Source: Ancylobacter rudongensis
Lineage (GTDB): Bacteria; Pseudomonadota; Alphaproteobacteria; Rhizobiales; Xanthobacteraceae
Assembly (NCBI RefSeq): GCF_900100155.1
Contig: NZ_FMTP01000002.1
Span: 248,001 to 312,000 of the forward strand
Direction: 5' to 3'
Length of the DNA: 64,000 bases
Shown piece after piece: positions 42,795-51,995 of the stretch (positions within the stretch are counted from its first letter, which is position 1; the number at the start of each line of letters is the position of its first letter). The position numbers and the translations under genes are program-made. A model generated the notes under the pieces. It worked only from the letters and a program-made list of their open reading frames with translations, was not told the DNA's origin and searched no databases.

Positions 42795-44165
42795 ATGGCG
42801 CGAGACCAGATCGACACGCAGCCCATCGAAAGCCGCGACGAACTCGTCGCCTGGTTTGAAGCGGGCAGCAAGGCGCCGTCGAAATTCCGGATCGGCACCG
42901 AGCACGAGAAATTTCCCTTTACGCTGAAGGGCCATGAGCCGGTGCCCTATGAAGGCGCCAACGGCATCCGCGCCCTGCTCGAAGGTATGCAGGCGCTGAA
43001 TTGCTGGGAACCGATCATGGAAGGCGAGACCATTATCGGCCTCGCCGATACGGTCGGCGGCGGGGCAATCTCGCTGGAACCGGGCGGGCAGTTCGAACTG
43101 TCAGGCGCGCCGCTGATCACCATTCACGAGACCTGCGCCGAGGTGAACAGCCATCTCGACCAGGTGCGCGAGGTGGCGACGCCGCTGGGCTTCGGCTTCC
43201 TCGGCCTCGGCATGAGCCCGAAATGGACGCTGGCGGAAACGCCCGTGATGCCCAAGGGGCGCTACAAGATCATGTCGAACTACATGCCGAAGGTCGGCAC
43301 GCATGGCCTCGACATGATGTTCCGCACCTGCACCGTGCAGGTGAACCTCGATTTCGCCTCCGAGGCGGACATGGTGAAGAAGCTGCGCGTCGGCCTCGCG
43401 CTGCAGCCCGTGGCCACCGCTCTCTTCGCCAATTCGCCCTTCACCGAAGGCAAGCCGAACGGCTTCCTCTCCTTCCGCTCGGAAATCTGGCGCGACACCG
43501 ACAATAACCGCGCCGGCATGCTGCCCTTCGCCTTCGAGGACGGCATGGGGTTCGAGCGTTATGTCGACTACGCGCTGGACGTGCCGATGTATTTCATCAA
43601 GCGCGGCGACGCCTATATCGACGTCGCCGGCTCGTCCTTCCGCGACCTGCTCGCCGGCCGGCATCCGGCCGTGCCGGGCGATAGCGCCACCGTCTCCGAC
43701 TGGGCCAACCACCTCTCCACCATCTTCCCCGAGGTGCGGCTGAAGCGTTACCTCGAAATGCGCGGCGCCGATGGCGGGCCGTGGCGCAATCTGTGCGCCC
43801 TGCCGGCGCTGTGGACCGGGCTCTATTACGACACCACCAGCCTCGACGCCGCCTGGGACCTCGCCAAGGGCTGGAGCGCCGAGGAGCGGCAAAAGCTGCG
43901 CGACGACGTGCCCCGGCTCGGCTTCAAGGCGGAGATCGCCGGCCGCTCGATGCTGGATCTGGCGCGCGACGTGGTCGAGATCGCCCGCGCCGGCCTTGTC
44001 CGCCGCGACTATCGCGACAGCCAGGGCCGCGACGAGAGCCGCTTCCTCGCCCCGCTGGAGGCCAGCCTCAAAGCCGGCCAGACCCCGGCCGAGCTGCTGC
44101 TGGCGCGCTATGAGGGCGCGTGGAACCGCTCGGTCGAGCCGGTGTTCGTCGAGGATGCTTATTGA
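42795..44165 (+). CDS. gshA: Glutamate-cysteine ligase (plant/alphaproteobacterial type)
   Basis: 456 aa, the usual length of the GCS class found in plants and alphaproteobacteria. Recognisable are FRIGTEHEKFPF, SLEPGGQFELSGAP, MPKGRYKIM and TCTVQVNLDFASE. It makes gamma-glutamylcysteine, the first step to glutathione. The paired cysteines used for redox control in plants are not obviously conserved. Start at MARDQIDTQ (42795). It converges on the LysR gene. Confidence 0.95.
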   Translation: MARDQIDTQPIESRDELVAWFEAGSKAPSKFRIGTEHEKFPFTLKGHEPVPYEGANGIRALLEGMQALNCWEPIMEGETIIGLADTVGGGAISLEPGGQFELSGAPLITIHETCAEVNSHLDQVREVATPLGFGFLGLGMSPKWTLAETPVMPKGRYKIMSNYMPKVGTHGLDMMFRTCTVQVNLDFASEADMVKKLRVGLALQPVATALFANSPFTEGKPNGFLSFRSEIWRDTDNNRAGMLPFAFEDGMGFERYVDYALDVPMYFIKRGDAYIDVAGSSFRDLLAGRHPAVPGDSATVSDWANHLSTIFPEVRLKRYLEMRGADGGPWRNLCALPALWTGLYYDTTSLDAAWDLAKGWSAEERQKLRDDVPRLGFKAEIAGRSMLDLARDVVEIARAGLVRRDYRDSQGRDESRFLAPLEASLKAGQTPAELLLARYEGAWNRSVEPVFVEDAY

Positions 44166-44205
44166 GGCAGACGCCTGTTGAGGCACAGCCACGCGCGGGG
44201 GAGGC

Positions 44206-45090
44206 CTACTCCGCCGCGATCGCCGTCTCGGAAATATTGTCGAGCCCCTGCACAATATGATGCGCCAGCGCATCGGCCAGCGGCGAGGCCTCGTGCCGGT
44301 TGCGCAGCAGGCCGATGCGGCAGGGCGCCAGCGTCGGAAAGCCGTCGGAGGGCCCCAGCACCCGCATGCCCGGGCGCAGGCCCGATTCCGGCAGCACCGA
44401 GATGGCGAGCCCGGCCAGCACCGCCGCCGAGACCGCCGTCGAGTTGGACGAGGTGTAGAGGATGCGGAACGGCCGGTCGGCGGATTGCAGCATCGAGATC
44501 GCCTCCTGCCGCCAATTGCAGGTCTGCCGCCCCAGCGCCAGCGGCACCGGGGTTTCCAGATGCAGCGAATGGCGGGTGGAGCCGACCCAGAGCAGCTGCT
44601 CGCGGCGGATGATCTCGGTCTCGCGATTCATCGTCTCGCAATCGGTAATGATGGCGAGGTCGAGATCGCCGGTGTCGATGCGGTCGATGAGATCGGTCGA
44701 GGGATCGCAGACCACGGTCAGCTCGACATTGGGATGGGTGGCGGAGAACCGCGCCATGATCTCGGGCAGGTATCGGTCGGCATAGTCGTCCGGCACGCCA
44801 AGCCGCACCCGGCCCGACAATTCGGCCGAGGCGAGGCTCGCCATCGCCTCGATGTTCAGCTTGACGATGCGGCGGGCATAATCGAGCAGCCGGTCGCCCT
44901 CGTCGGTGAGGCGCGAGGCGCGCCCATCGCGGGCGAAGATGGCCCGGCCGACCCGCTCCTCCAGCCGCTTCATCTGCATCGACACCGCCGACTGGGTCTT
45001 GTGCACCACGTCAGCGGCTTTCGTGAAACTGCCAGTTTCAGCGATTGCAATGAATGTTCTTAATTGATCAATGTCCAGCAACACGCTCAT
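44206..45090 (-). CDS. LysR-family transcriptional regulator
   Basis: 294 aa. The winged HTH covers about 4-62 (IDQLRTFIAIAETGSFTKAA). The substrate-binding domain begins near residue 90 and ends in an acidic tail. It starts at MSVLLDIDQL with GAGGG upstream. A perfect 20-bp palindrome lies 20 bp in front of it, between it and the divergent DUF1127 gene. LysR proteins usually repress themselves and control the divergent gene. Effector unknown. Confidence 0.9.
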   Translation of the reverse strand: MSVLLDIDQLRTFIAIAETGSFTKAADVVHKTQSAVSMQMKRLEERVGRAIFARDGRASRLTDEGDRLLDYARRIVKLNIEAMASLASAELSGRVRLGVPDDYADRYLPEIMARFSATHPNVELTVVCDPSTDLIDRIDTGDLDLAIITDCETMNRETEIIRREQLLWVGSTRHSLHLETPVPLALGRQTCNWRQEAISMLQSADRPFRILYTSSNSTAVSAAVLAGLAISVLPESGLRPGMRVLGPSDGFPTLAPCRIGLLRNRHEASPLADALAHHIVQGLDNISETAIAAE

Positions 45091-45109
45091 CGGAGCCCTC
45101 ACGACGGCC

Positions 45110-45129
45110 TATCATCAACGTTGATGATA
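45110..45129. promoter_or_regulatory. Perfect 20-bp palindrome, likely LysR operator
   Basis: TATCATCAACGTTGATGATA is fully self-complementary. It lies in the divergent space of the LysR and DUF1127 genes. LysR sites carry a T-N11-A core, and this symmetric site offers it. Confidence 0.7.
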
Positions 45130-45283
45130 TCAGCGATCATAAACATTCGCTAGTGTGATCGATTGCCGTCCTCCATAACAATCCCGCCGCGAACGGATGA
45201 TGTCGATATCGGGTGGCTCCAGCGCCTTCCCGCGATCAGAAAGCCCAACGTCGTCGCTGCGCGGCCGGCACATGGAGGTTACG

Positions 45284-45697
45284 ATGTCGTATGTTGGCGA
45301 AGTTCGGAGAACCGCGTTCTCCTCGTTCGGTACCGCGGCGAGCGGTCTGCTGATCGCCGTTGTCATGGGTTCCATCCAGTTCATCAAGGCGGTTGCCCGC
45401 CGGCGCCATCTCGCCCAGCTCGGCGGGTTCGACGATCGCATGCTGCGCGACATCGGCCTCACCCGCGGCGATGTGCTCGACGCCTCGTCCGGCCCGCTCT
45501 GGCAGGACCCGACCGCCCTGCTCGTGGTGCGTGCGGTGGAACGCCGCGCCGCCCGCCGCATGACCATGCGCGAGGCGCTGCGTGAGGCCGCCCGCCAGGA
45601 TGCGGCGCAGAACGCGCGTCAGGAATCCCGCCGCGACGGCACCGCCAGCCATATGCCTGTCACCCCGCGCCGCGACGATACCGTCTCCTGCGGCTGA
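45284..45697 (+). CDS. DUF1127 protein
   Basis: 137 aa. A short hydrophobic stretch (about 17-35) precedes the DUF1127 core LGGFDDRMLRDIGLTRGDV (about 49-67). An Arg/Ala/Gln-rich helical tail follows. GGAGG lies six bases before the ATG at 45284, so the longer frame is not used. DUF1127 proteins in this order affect RNA turnover and phosphate or stress responses, possibly by binding RNA. A strong terminator follows. Divergent from the LysR gene and possibly controlled by it. Confidence 0.85.
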   Translation: MSYVGEVRRTAFSSFGTAASGLLIAVVMGSIQFIKAVARRRHLAQLGGFDDRMLRDIGLTRGDVLDASSGPLWQDPTALLVVRAVERRAARRMTMREALREAARQDAAQNARQESRRDGTASHMPVTPRRDDTVSCG

Positions 45698-45777
45698 TCA
45701 TGCCCGCCACTCCTTCGCGGCCACATCAGGCCGACCGAGTCTACGGCGACATCGACCCCCTCGTGTCGCCGACTTGA

Positions 45778-45808
45778 AGCCCGCTGGCTGGTCCAGCGGG
45801 CTTTTTTT
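45778..45808 (+). terminator. Intrinsic terminator of the DUF1127 gene
   Basis: Ten-base arms AGCCCGCTGG and CCAGCGGGCT around a 5-base loop, then seven T. Confidence 0.92.
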
Positions 45809-45929
45809 CTGCCTGCACGTGTTTGCGAAAGTGAAATCCCGTCCTTGCACCGGCGGGGATGCACGCCCGCGCGGTCCGGTCCATATGGGGAGCGCCGGCA
45901 CGATGCCGGAGACAAGGGGACCCTCTCCC

Positions 45930-46991
45930 ATGGCACAGCTTCTCGAACTCGGCCTCGACACTTTCGGCGACGTGACGTCAGGCGCCGACGGCAAGGCACT
46001 CTCCCACGCGCAGGTGATCCGCGATGTGGTGGAGGAGGCGGTTCTGGCCGACGAGGTCGGCATCGATTTCTTCGGCGTGGGCGAGCATCATCGCGACGAT
46101 TTCGCCGTCTCGGCGCCGGAAGTGGTGCTGGCCGGCATCGCCACGCGCACGAACCGCATCCGCCTCGGCTCGGCGGTGACGGTGCTGTCCTCCGACGACC
46201 CGATCCGGGTGTTCCAGCGTTTCGCCACGGTGGATGCGCTGTCGAACGGGCGGGCGGAGGTGATTCTCGGGCGCGGCTCCTTCACCGAATCCTTCCCTCT
46301 GTTCGGTTTCGACCTGCAGGACTATGAGGCGCTGTTCACCGAGAAGCTCGACCTGTTCGCCGCGCTGCTGCGCGACAATGGCTCGCCGGAGGGCGTCAGC
46401 TGGCAGGGTGATCTGCGCCCGCCGCTCAAGGGCCAGCACGTCTATCCGCTGGTGGAAACGGGCACGCTGAAGACTTGGATCGGGGTGGGCGGCTCGCCGG
46501 AATCGGTGGTGCGGGCGGCGCGCTATGGCCTGCCGATGATGCTGGCCATCATTGGTGGCAACCCGGCCCGCTTCGCCCCCTATGTCGAGCTCTACCACAA
46601 GGCGGTGGGCCAGCTCGGCGGGGAAAGGCTGCCGGTCGGCGTGCATTCGCATGGCTATATCGCCGAGACCGATGCGCAGGCGCGCGAGGAGTTCTATGCC
46701 GACTACAAGCGCATGCATGACCGCATCGGCGCCGAGCGCGGCTGGCCTGCCTATGGCCGCGACGCGTTCGAGCACGAGATCGCGCACGGCTCGCTCTATC
46801 TTGGATCGCCGGAAACCGTGGCGCGCAAGATAGCGAAGACGGCGAAGACGCTCGGCCTCCAGCGCTTCGACCTGAAATACAGCGCCGGGCCGCTCTCCCA
46901 CGCGCGGATGATGCGCGCCATCGAGCTCTACGGCACCAAGGTGATCCCGCGCGTGCGGGAGATCCTGGCCGAGGAGAAGGTGGAGGCGTGA
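45930..46991 (+). CDS. LLM-class flavin-dependent oxidoreductase
   Basis: 353 aa of the bacterial-luciferase-like monooxygenase family. The TIM barrel has EVGIDFFGVGEHHRDDF (about 42-58) and SAVTVLSSDDPIRVF, followed by ILGRGSF. It would use reduced FMN (or F420-like cofactor in some relatives) to oxidise an unknown substrate. A flavin reductase is not nearby. The ATG at 45930 begins MAQLLELGLDTFGD; the open frame is longer but crosses the upstream terminator. Confidence 0.88.
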   Translation: MAQLLELGLDTFGDVTSGADGKALSHAQVIRDVVEEAVLADEVGIDFFGVGEHHRDDFAVSAPEVVLAGIATRTNRIRLGSAVTVLSSDDPIRVFQRFATVDALSNGRAEVILGRGSFTESFPLFGFDLQDYEALFTEKLDLFAALLRDNGSPEGVSWQGDLRPPLKGQHVYPLVETGTLKTWIGVGGSPESVVRAARYGLPMMLAIIGGNPARFAPYVELYHKAVGQLGGERLPVGVHSHGYIAETDAQAREEFYADYKRMHDRIGAERGWPAYGRDAFEHEIAHGSLYLGSPETVARKIAKTAKTLGLQRFDLKYSAGPLSHARMMRAIELYGTKVIPRVREILAEEKVEA

Positions 46992-47200
46992 GCGGTCGAG
47001 GCCGTTGGAAACGTGATCCCCGCGGTTCGGGAACCTGTGCGGCATCCTTCGAGGCTCGCTGCGCTCGCACTTCAGGATGACGGCGTGCCGGCTGGGCTTG
47101 CCCGTCACGCCCTTCGTCATGCTGAGGTGCCGGCCGCAAGGCCGGCCTCGAAGCAGGCTGGCGATAACGGCCCCCTCCCCGGCGGGGAGGGGGCCCTGCC
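46992..47200. repeat. REP-like palindromic element between converging genes
   Basis: CATCCTTCGAGGCTCGCTGC begins near 47040. It faces an inverted match, CTTCGTCATGCTGAGGTGCC with GGCCTCGAAGCA, near 47110-47155. A CCCCTCCCCGGCGGGGAGGGG hairpin-like word (split across 47171-47191) follows. Confidence 0.6.
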
Positions 47201-48601
47201 TCACACGTTCAGTAGCAGATATTCCCGCTCCCAGGGCGAGATCACCCGCATGAAGGTGTCGAACTCGGTCTGCTTCACCGCCGTATAGGTCTTCACGAAG
47301 GATGGCCCGAGCACGGTGGCGATCTCCTCGGAATGCTGCATCGCCGCCACCGCTTCGAGCAGGCCGCGCGGCAGCTCGAAATCGAGGCCCTTGGCGTCGG
47401 CTTCCAGCGGCTCGGTCGGGCGCAGCCCTTCCACCATGCCGAGATAGCCGCAGGCGAGCGAGGCGGCGATCACCAGATAGGGGTTGGCGTCGGAGGACGG
47501 CACCCGGTTCTCCACCCGCCGCGCCGCCGGTGAGGAGGGCGGAATGCGCAGGCCGGCGGTGCGGTTGTCATAGCCCCACTGCACGTTGATCGGCGCCATC
47601 GAATCGCGCGTCAGCCGGCGATAGGAATTCACGTAAGGCGCGAGGATCGACATGACAGCCGGCAGATAGCGCTGCTGGCCGGCGATAAAGGAGAAGAACT
47701 CCGGCGTCGGGTCGCCATCCGAGTCGGAGAAGATGTTCTTGCCGGTTTCGCCATCGACGATGGACTGGTGGATGTGCATGGCCGAGCCCGGCTCGTCGGC
47801 GATCGGCTTGGCCATGAAGGTGGCGTAGATCTTGTGCTGCAGCGCCGCCTCGCGGATCGTCCGCTTGAACAGGTACACCTGGTCGGCGAGCACGATGGGA
47901 TCGCCGTGCAGCAGGTTGATTTCCATCTGCGCCGCGCCGTCCTCATGGATCAGCGTGTCGATCTCCAGGCCCTGCGCCTCGGAATAATCGTACATGTCCT
48001 CGAACAGGGCGTCGAACTCGTTCACCGCCTGGATCGAATAGGACTGGCGGCCGATTTCCGGCCGGCCCGAGCGGCCGATCGGCGGCTTCAGCGGGTAGTC
48101 GGCGTCGATGTTCGGCTCGACCAGGTAGAACTCGATCTCCGGCGCCACCACGGCCTTCCAGCCCTTCTTGGCGTAGAGATCGACCACGTTCTTCAGCACC
48201 TGCCGCGGCGCCAGCTCCACCGGACGGCCGTCGCGGTGATAGGCGTCGTGGATGATCTGGGCGGTCGGGTCCTGCGCCCAGGGCACGATGGCGAGGGTGG
48301 AGAAATCCGGCTCCATCACCAGATCGCTGTCCACCACCACCGAATCGACGAGGTTGTCATAAGGCGGGTAGTCGCCGGAGATGGTCTGGAAAAACACGCT
48401 GAGCGGCAGGTTCATCGTCGGGCCCGAGAGGAACTTGGACACCGGCATGATCTTGCCGCGCCCCACCCCGGCAAGGTCCGGGACGGCGCATTCGATCTCG
48501 GTGATGCCGCGCGCGCCCATCCACGCCTTCGCCTCGGCGAGGGACGCCACACCGCGGGGATTGTCGACCGCGTCCTTGTCGGAACGCTTCTTCTTGGCCA
48601 T
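47201..48601 (-). CDS. puuA: Gamma-glutamylputrescine synthetase (glutamine-synthetase family)
   Basis: 466 aa. GS-fold motifs are present: APEIEFYLVEP, ADEPGSAMHIHQSI, and RRVENRVPSSDANPYL with the catalytic Arg/Glu. It lacks the adenylylation Tyr region of GlnA. Its location beside the potGHI transporter and a PuuB-like oxidase points to putrescine use: it ligates putrescine to glutamate with ATP. It is divergent from potG across about 190 bp that should hold both promoters. Confidence 0.88.
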   Translation of the reverse strand: MAKKKRSDKDAVDNPRGVASLAEAKAWMGARGITEIECAVPDLAGVGRGKIMPVSKFLSGPTMNLPLSVFFQTISGDYPPYDNLVDSVVVDSDLVMEPDFSTLAIVPWAQDPTAQIIHDAYHRDGRPVELAPRQVLKNVVDLYAKKGWKAVVAPEIEFYLVEPNIDADYPLKPPIGRSGRPEIGRQSYSIQAVNEFDALFEDMYDYSEAQGLEIDTLIHEDGAAQMEINLLHGDPIVLADQVYLFKRTIREAALQHKIYATFMAKPIADEPGSAMHIHQSIVDGETGKNIFSDSDGDPTPEFFSFIAGQQRYLPAVMSILAPYVNSYRRLTRDSMAPINVQWGYDNRTAGLRIPPSSPAARRVENRVPSSDANPYLVIAASLACGYLGMVEGLRPTEPLEADAKGLDFELPRGLLEAVAAMQHSEEIATVLGPSFVKTYTAVKQTEFDTFMRVISPWEREYLLLNV

Positions 48602-48792
48602 GATTGCCTTCCTGATGCGCTTTCTGCGCCGCCAGAGGCAATCACGCCCCGCTTATGGCCGTCAAGGCGGCGGCGCGTCGCCACCTTTAAAGGCATGGTA
48701 AAATTGTTCGCATTCTGCCGTTGAGCCGTCACGAGAAGCCGGTTAGCGTCTACCGGCCGACATAGCCGGCGGGGGAAACGGGATCAGTCAGC

Positions 48793-49968
48793 ATGAGCAC
48801 CGGCGTCGCCGAAAAGACGCAGAAGACCATTGGCGGCATCCGCCGGAAATTCGCTCCCTGGAACGACCCGCAGGCCGTCCCGCTGATCAGCTACAAGAAC
48901 GTCACCAAGCGCTTCGGCGAGTTCGTGGCCGTCGACAACCTCTCCCTCGACATCTATGAGCGCGAATTCTTCGCCCTGCTGGGCCCGTCCGGCTGCGGCA
49001 AGACCACGCTGATGCGCATGCTCGCCGGCTTCGAGGATCCGACCGAGGGCCAGATCACCCTGGCCGGACAGGACCTCGTCGGAACGCCGCCCTACAAGCG
49101 GCAGACCAACATGATGTTCCAATCTTACGCGCTGTTCCCGCATATGACCGTGTGGGACAACATCGCCTTCGGCCTGAAGCAGGACCGGATGGAAAAGGGC
49201 GCGATCGACGCCCGGGTCGAGGAAATGCTCAAGCTGGTCAAGCTTGAGAAATTCGCCAAGCGCAAGCCGCACCAGCTTTCCGGCGGCCAGCGCCAGCGCG
49301 TCGCGCTCGCCCGCTCGCTGGCCAAGCGGCCGAAGGTGCTGCTGCTGGACGAGCCGCTCGGCGCGCTCGACAAGAAGCTGCGCGAGGAGACCCAGTTCGA
49401 GCTCATGGACATCCAGATGGAGCTCGGTATGACCTTCCTGATCGTCACCCACGACCAGGAAGAGGCGATGACGGTGGCCGACCGTATCGCGGTCATGAAC
49501 CAGGGCCGCCTGGTGCAGGTCGACCAGCCAGCGGTGATCTACGAGCACCCCAATTCGCGCTATGTCGCCGATTTCGTCGGCGACGTGAACATTCTCGACG
49601 CCACGGTCGAGACGGTCGAGCCCGGCATGGTGACGCTGCGCCCGGTGGCGGCGCCGGAGCGGCGCTTCCGCATCGCCCAGGACTGCGCCGCCAAGCCCGG
49701 CGACAGCGTCGCCATCGCCCTGCGGCCGGAAAAGATGCGGGTCGAGCTCGATCCGCCGGCGGATACCAACGTCAATTGCGTCCAGGGCGAGATTTGGGAC
49801 ATCGGCTATCTCGGCGACCTCTCGATCTACCATGTCGAGCTGCCCGGCGGCGTCCGGGTCAAGGCCGCCAAGCCCAACCTCACCCGCATGGTCGAGCGCC
49901 CCATCACCTGGGACGACAAGGTCTATGTGTACTTCTCGCCCGATGCCGGCGTGGTCCTGACCAGCTGA
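48793..49968 (+). CDS. potG: Putrescine ABC transporter ATP-binding protein
   Basis: 391 aa. Walker A GPSGCGKTT at 64-72, signature LSGGQRQRVALARSL, Walker B VLLLDEPLGALD, and a C-terminal TOBE regulatory domain (about 300-385, ALRPEKMRVEL). The N-terminal 30 residues precede the ABC fold, as in PotG rather than PotA. First gene of potG-potH-potI. Confidence 0.93.
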   Translation: MSTGVAEKTQKTIGGIRRKFAPWNDPQAVPLISYKNVTKRFGEFVAVDNLSLDIYEREFFALLGPSGCGKTTLMRMLAGFEDPTEGQITLAGQDLVGTPPYKRQTNMMFQSYALFPHMTVWDNIAFGLKQDRMEKGAIDARVEEMLKLVKLEKFAKRKPHQLSGGQRQRVALARSLAKRPKVLLLDEPLGALDKKLREETQFELMDIQMELGMTFLIVTHDQEEAMTVADRIAVMNQGRLVQVDQPAVIYEHPNSRYVADFVGDVNILDATVETVEPGMVTLRPVAAPERRFRIAQDCAAKPGDSVAIALRPEKMRVELDPPADTNVNCVQGEIWDIGYLGDLSIYHVELPGGVRVKAAKPNLTRMVERPITWDDKVYVYFSPDAGVVLTS

Positions 49969-49978
49969 GGAGGCCCCG

Positions 49979-50890
49979 ATGGCAAGCAAGGCGACCGGGC
50001 GATGGCTGGTCCTCGCCGTTCCGTATCTGTGGCTGCTGGCGCTGTTCCTCGTCCCGTTCCTGATCGTCTTCAAGATCAGCCTGTCGCAGGACGCCATCGC
50101 CCAGCCGCCCTATTTCCCGACCTTCGATCTGGCGGAAGGCTGGGCGGCGTTCAAGGAGGCCTTCGCCGAACTCTCCTTCGAGAATTACGGCTATGTGCTC
50201 TCCTGGGACAATGAGTTCATCGAGGCCTACGGCTCCAGCCTCTGGATCGCCGGCATCTCCACCCTGCTGCTGCTGCTGGTGGGCTACCCGATCGCCTATG
50301 GCATGGCGCGGGCGCCGAAATCGCTCCGCCCGACACTGCTGATGCTGGTGATCCTGCCGTTCTGGACCTCGTTCCTGATCCGCGTCTATGCCTGGATCGG
50401 CATCCTCTCGCCCGAGGGGCTGCTGAACCAGCTGCTGTTCGCGCTCGGCATCATCAACCGCGACGCGCCGCTGCAGATCCTCAATACCGACACGGCGGTC
50501 TATATCGGCATCGTCTATTCCTACCTGCCCTTCATGATCCTGCCGCTCTACGCGGCGCTGGAAAAGATGGACGAGACGCTGCTCGAGGCCGCCGCCGATC
50601 TCGGCTGCCCGCCCTTCGCGGCGTTCTGGAAGATCACCTGGCCGCTCTCGCTGCCGGGCGTGTTCGCCGGCTGCCTGCTCTGCTTCATTCCGGCGGTGGG
50701 CGAGTTCGTCATCCCCGATCTGCTCGGCGGCTCGGACACGCTGATGATCGGCAAGGTGCTGTGGACCGAATTCTCGGTGAACCGCTCCTGGACCGTGTCC
50801 TCGGCGGTGGCGGTGCTGCTGCTGCTGGTGCTGGTGATCCCGATCGTCTTCTACCAGAACCTCCAGGCCCGCGAAGTGGAGAGACGCTGA
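49979..50890 (+). CDS. potH: Putrescine ABC transporter permease PotH
   Basis: 303 aa, six membrane spans. The EAA loop EAAADLGCPPFAAFWKITWP (about 202-221) docks the ATPase. A large periplasmic loop follows the first span. It starts 10 bp after potG and ends overlapping potI (TGATG). Confidence 0.93.
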   Translation: MASKATGRWLVLAVPYLWLLALFLVPFLIVFKISLSQDAIAQPPYFPTFDLAEGWAAFKEAFAELSFENYGYVLSWDNEFIEAYGSSLWIAGISTLLLLLVGYPIAYGMARAPKSLRPTLLMLVILPFWTSFLIRVYAWIGILSPEGLLNQLLFALGIINRDAPLQILNTDTAVYIGIVYSYLPFMILPLYAALEKMDETLLEAAADLGCPPFAAFWKITWPLSLPGVFAGCLLCFIPAVGEFVIPDLLGGSDTLMIGKVLWTEFSVNRSWTVSSAVAVLLLLVLVIPIVFYQNLQAREVERR

Positions 50891-51708
50891 TGCGCAAGGG
50901 ACTCTCCTGGTTCAACGTCACCTCGATCGCGCTGGGGTTCGCCTTCCTCTACATCCCCATCGTCCTGTTGGTGATCTACTCCTTCAACGCCTCGCGGATG
51001 GTGACGGTGTGGGCGGGCTTCTCCACCCACTGGTACTGGCAGCTGTTCCAGAACCAGCAATTGCTGGACGCCGCCTGGGTGACGCTGCGCGTCGCCTTCC
51101 TCACCGCCACGGTGGCGACCGTGCTGGGCACGCTGGCGGCGATCACGCTGACCCGCTATGGCCGCTTCACCGGCCGCACCCTGTTCTCCGGCATGGTCTA
51201 TGCGCCGCTGGTGATGCCGGAAGTCATCACCGGCCTGTCGCTGCTGCTGCTGTTCGTGGCGGTCGACATCGACCGCGGCTTCTGGACCATCACGTTGGCA
51301 CACATCACCTTCACCCTGTGCTTCGTCTCGGTGGTGGTGCAGTCGCGCCTCGTCACCTTCGACCGCTCGCTGGAAGAGGCGGCGCTCGATCTCGGCTGCC
51401 CGCCCTTCAAGACCTTCTTCGTGGTGACGCTGCCGATCATCCTGCCGGCGGTGATTTCCGGCTGGATGCTGGCCTTCACTCTGTCGCTGGACGACCTCGT
51501 CATCGCCAGCTTCACCACCGGCCCCGGCGCCACCACCCTGCCGATGCGGATCTACAGCCAGGTGCGGCTCGGCGTGACGCCGGAAATCAACGCCGCCTGC
51601 ACCATCCTCATCGCCATCGTCACCGTGGTGGTGATCGTCGTCTCGATCATGACCAAGCGGCAGGAAATCGAGCGCCAGAAGGCCGAGCGGCTGGCGGCGG
51701 CGGGGTAG
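50890..51708 (+). CDS. potI: Putrescine ABC transporter permease PotI
   Basis: 272 aa, six spans, EAA loop EEAALDLGCPPFKTFFVVTLP (near 160-180; written in part: EEAALDLGCPPF). It pairs with PotH to form the channel. Its ATG lies in the potH stop. No periplasmic binding protein (PotF) gene is adjacent, so the solute-binding subunit must be elsewhere. Confidence 0.93.
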   Translation: MRKGLSWFNVTSIALGFAFLYIPIVLLVIYSFNASRMVTVWAGFSTHWYWQLFQNQQLLDAAWVTLRVAFLTATVATVLGTLAAITLTRYGRFTGRTLFSGMVYAPLVMPEVITGLSLLLLFVAVDIDRGFWTITLAHITFTLCFVSVVVQSRLVTFDRSLEEAALDLGCPPFKTFFVVTLPIILPAVISGWMLAFTLSLDDLVIASFTTGPGATTLPMRIYSQVRLGVTPEINAACTILIAIVTVVVIVVSIMTKRQEIERQKAERLAAAG

Positions 51709-51995
51709 GCCGGGGCCGCCTCACGCCGCGCCGCTTCCCGCGCGTCCCCTCCAGCCTATTGCCTTCCCTCATCCCCGGGCGTGTCCCGGGAATCCAGACT
51801 CCCATGCTGGCGCCAACGGTGAAGCCTGGGTGCCCGGGTCGAGCCCGGGCATGAGGGACGCTCTGGCTGCGCCGGCACATCAGGACGTCGATGGCCGGAG
51901 ACGCCATCCATGGCCCACCCGACCGGGCATCGCCCGCGCGCCCCTGCTATAGTGCCCGCACGCGCCTCCCGAATCGGACCTTGCCGGATCTCCTC
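51709..51995. repeat. REP-like element upstream of mutL
   Basis: Paired words CCTCATCCCCGGGCGTGTCC (about 51777) and GGGTCGAGCCCGGGCATGAG (about 51836) form a long imperfect inverted repeat of the same family seen near 56.4 and 60.7 kb. The remaining 130 bp lead to mutL without a clear promoter. Confidence 0.65.
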
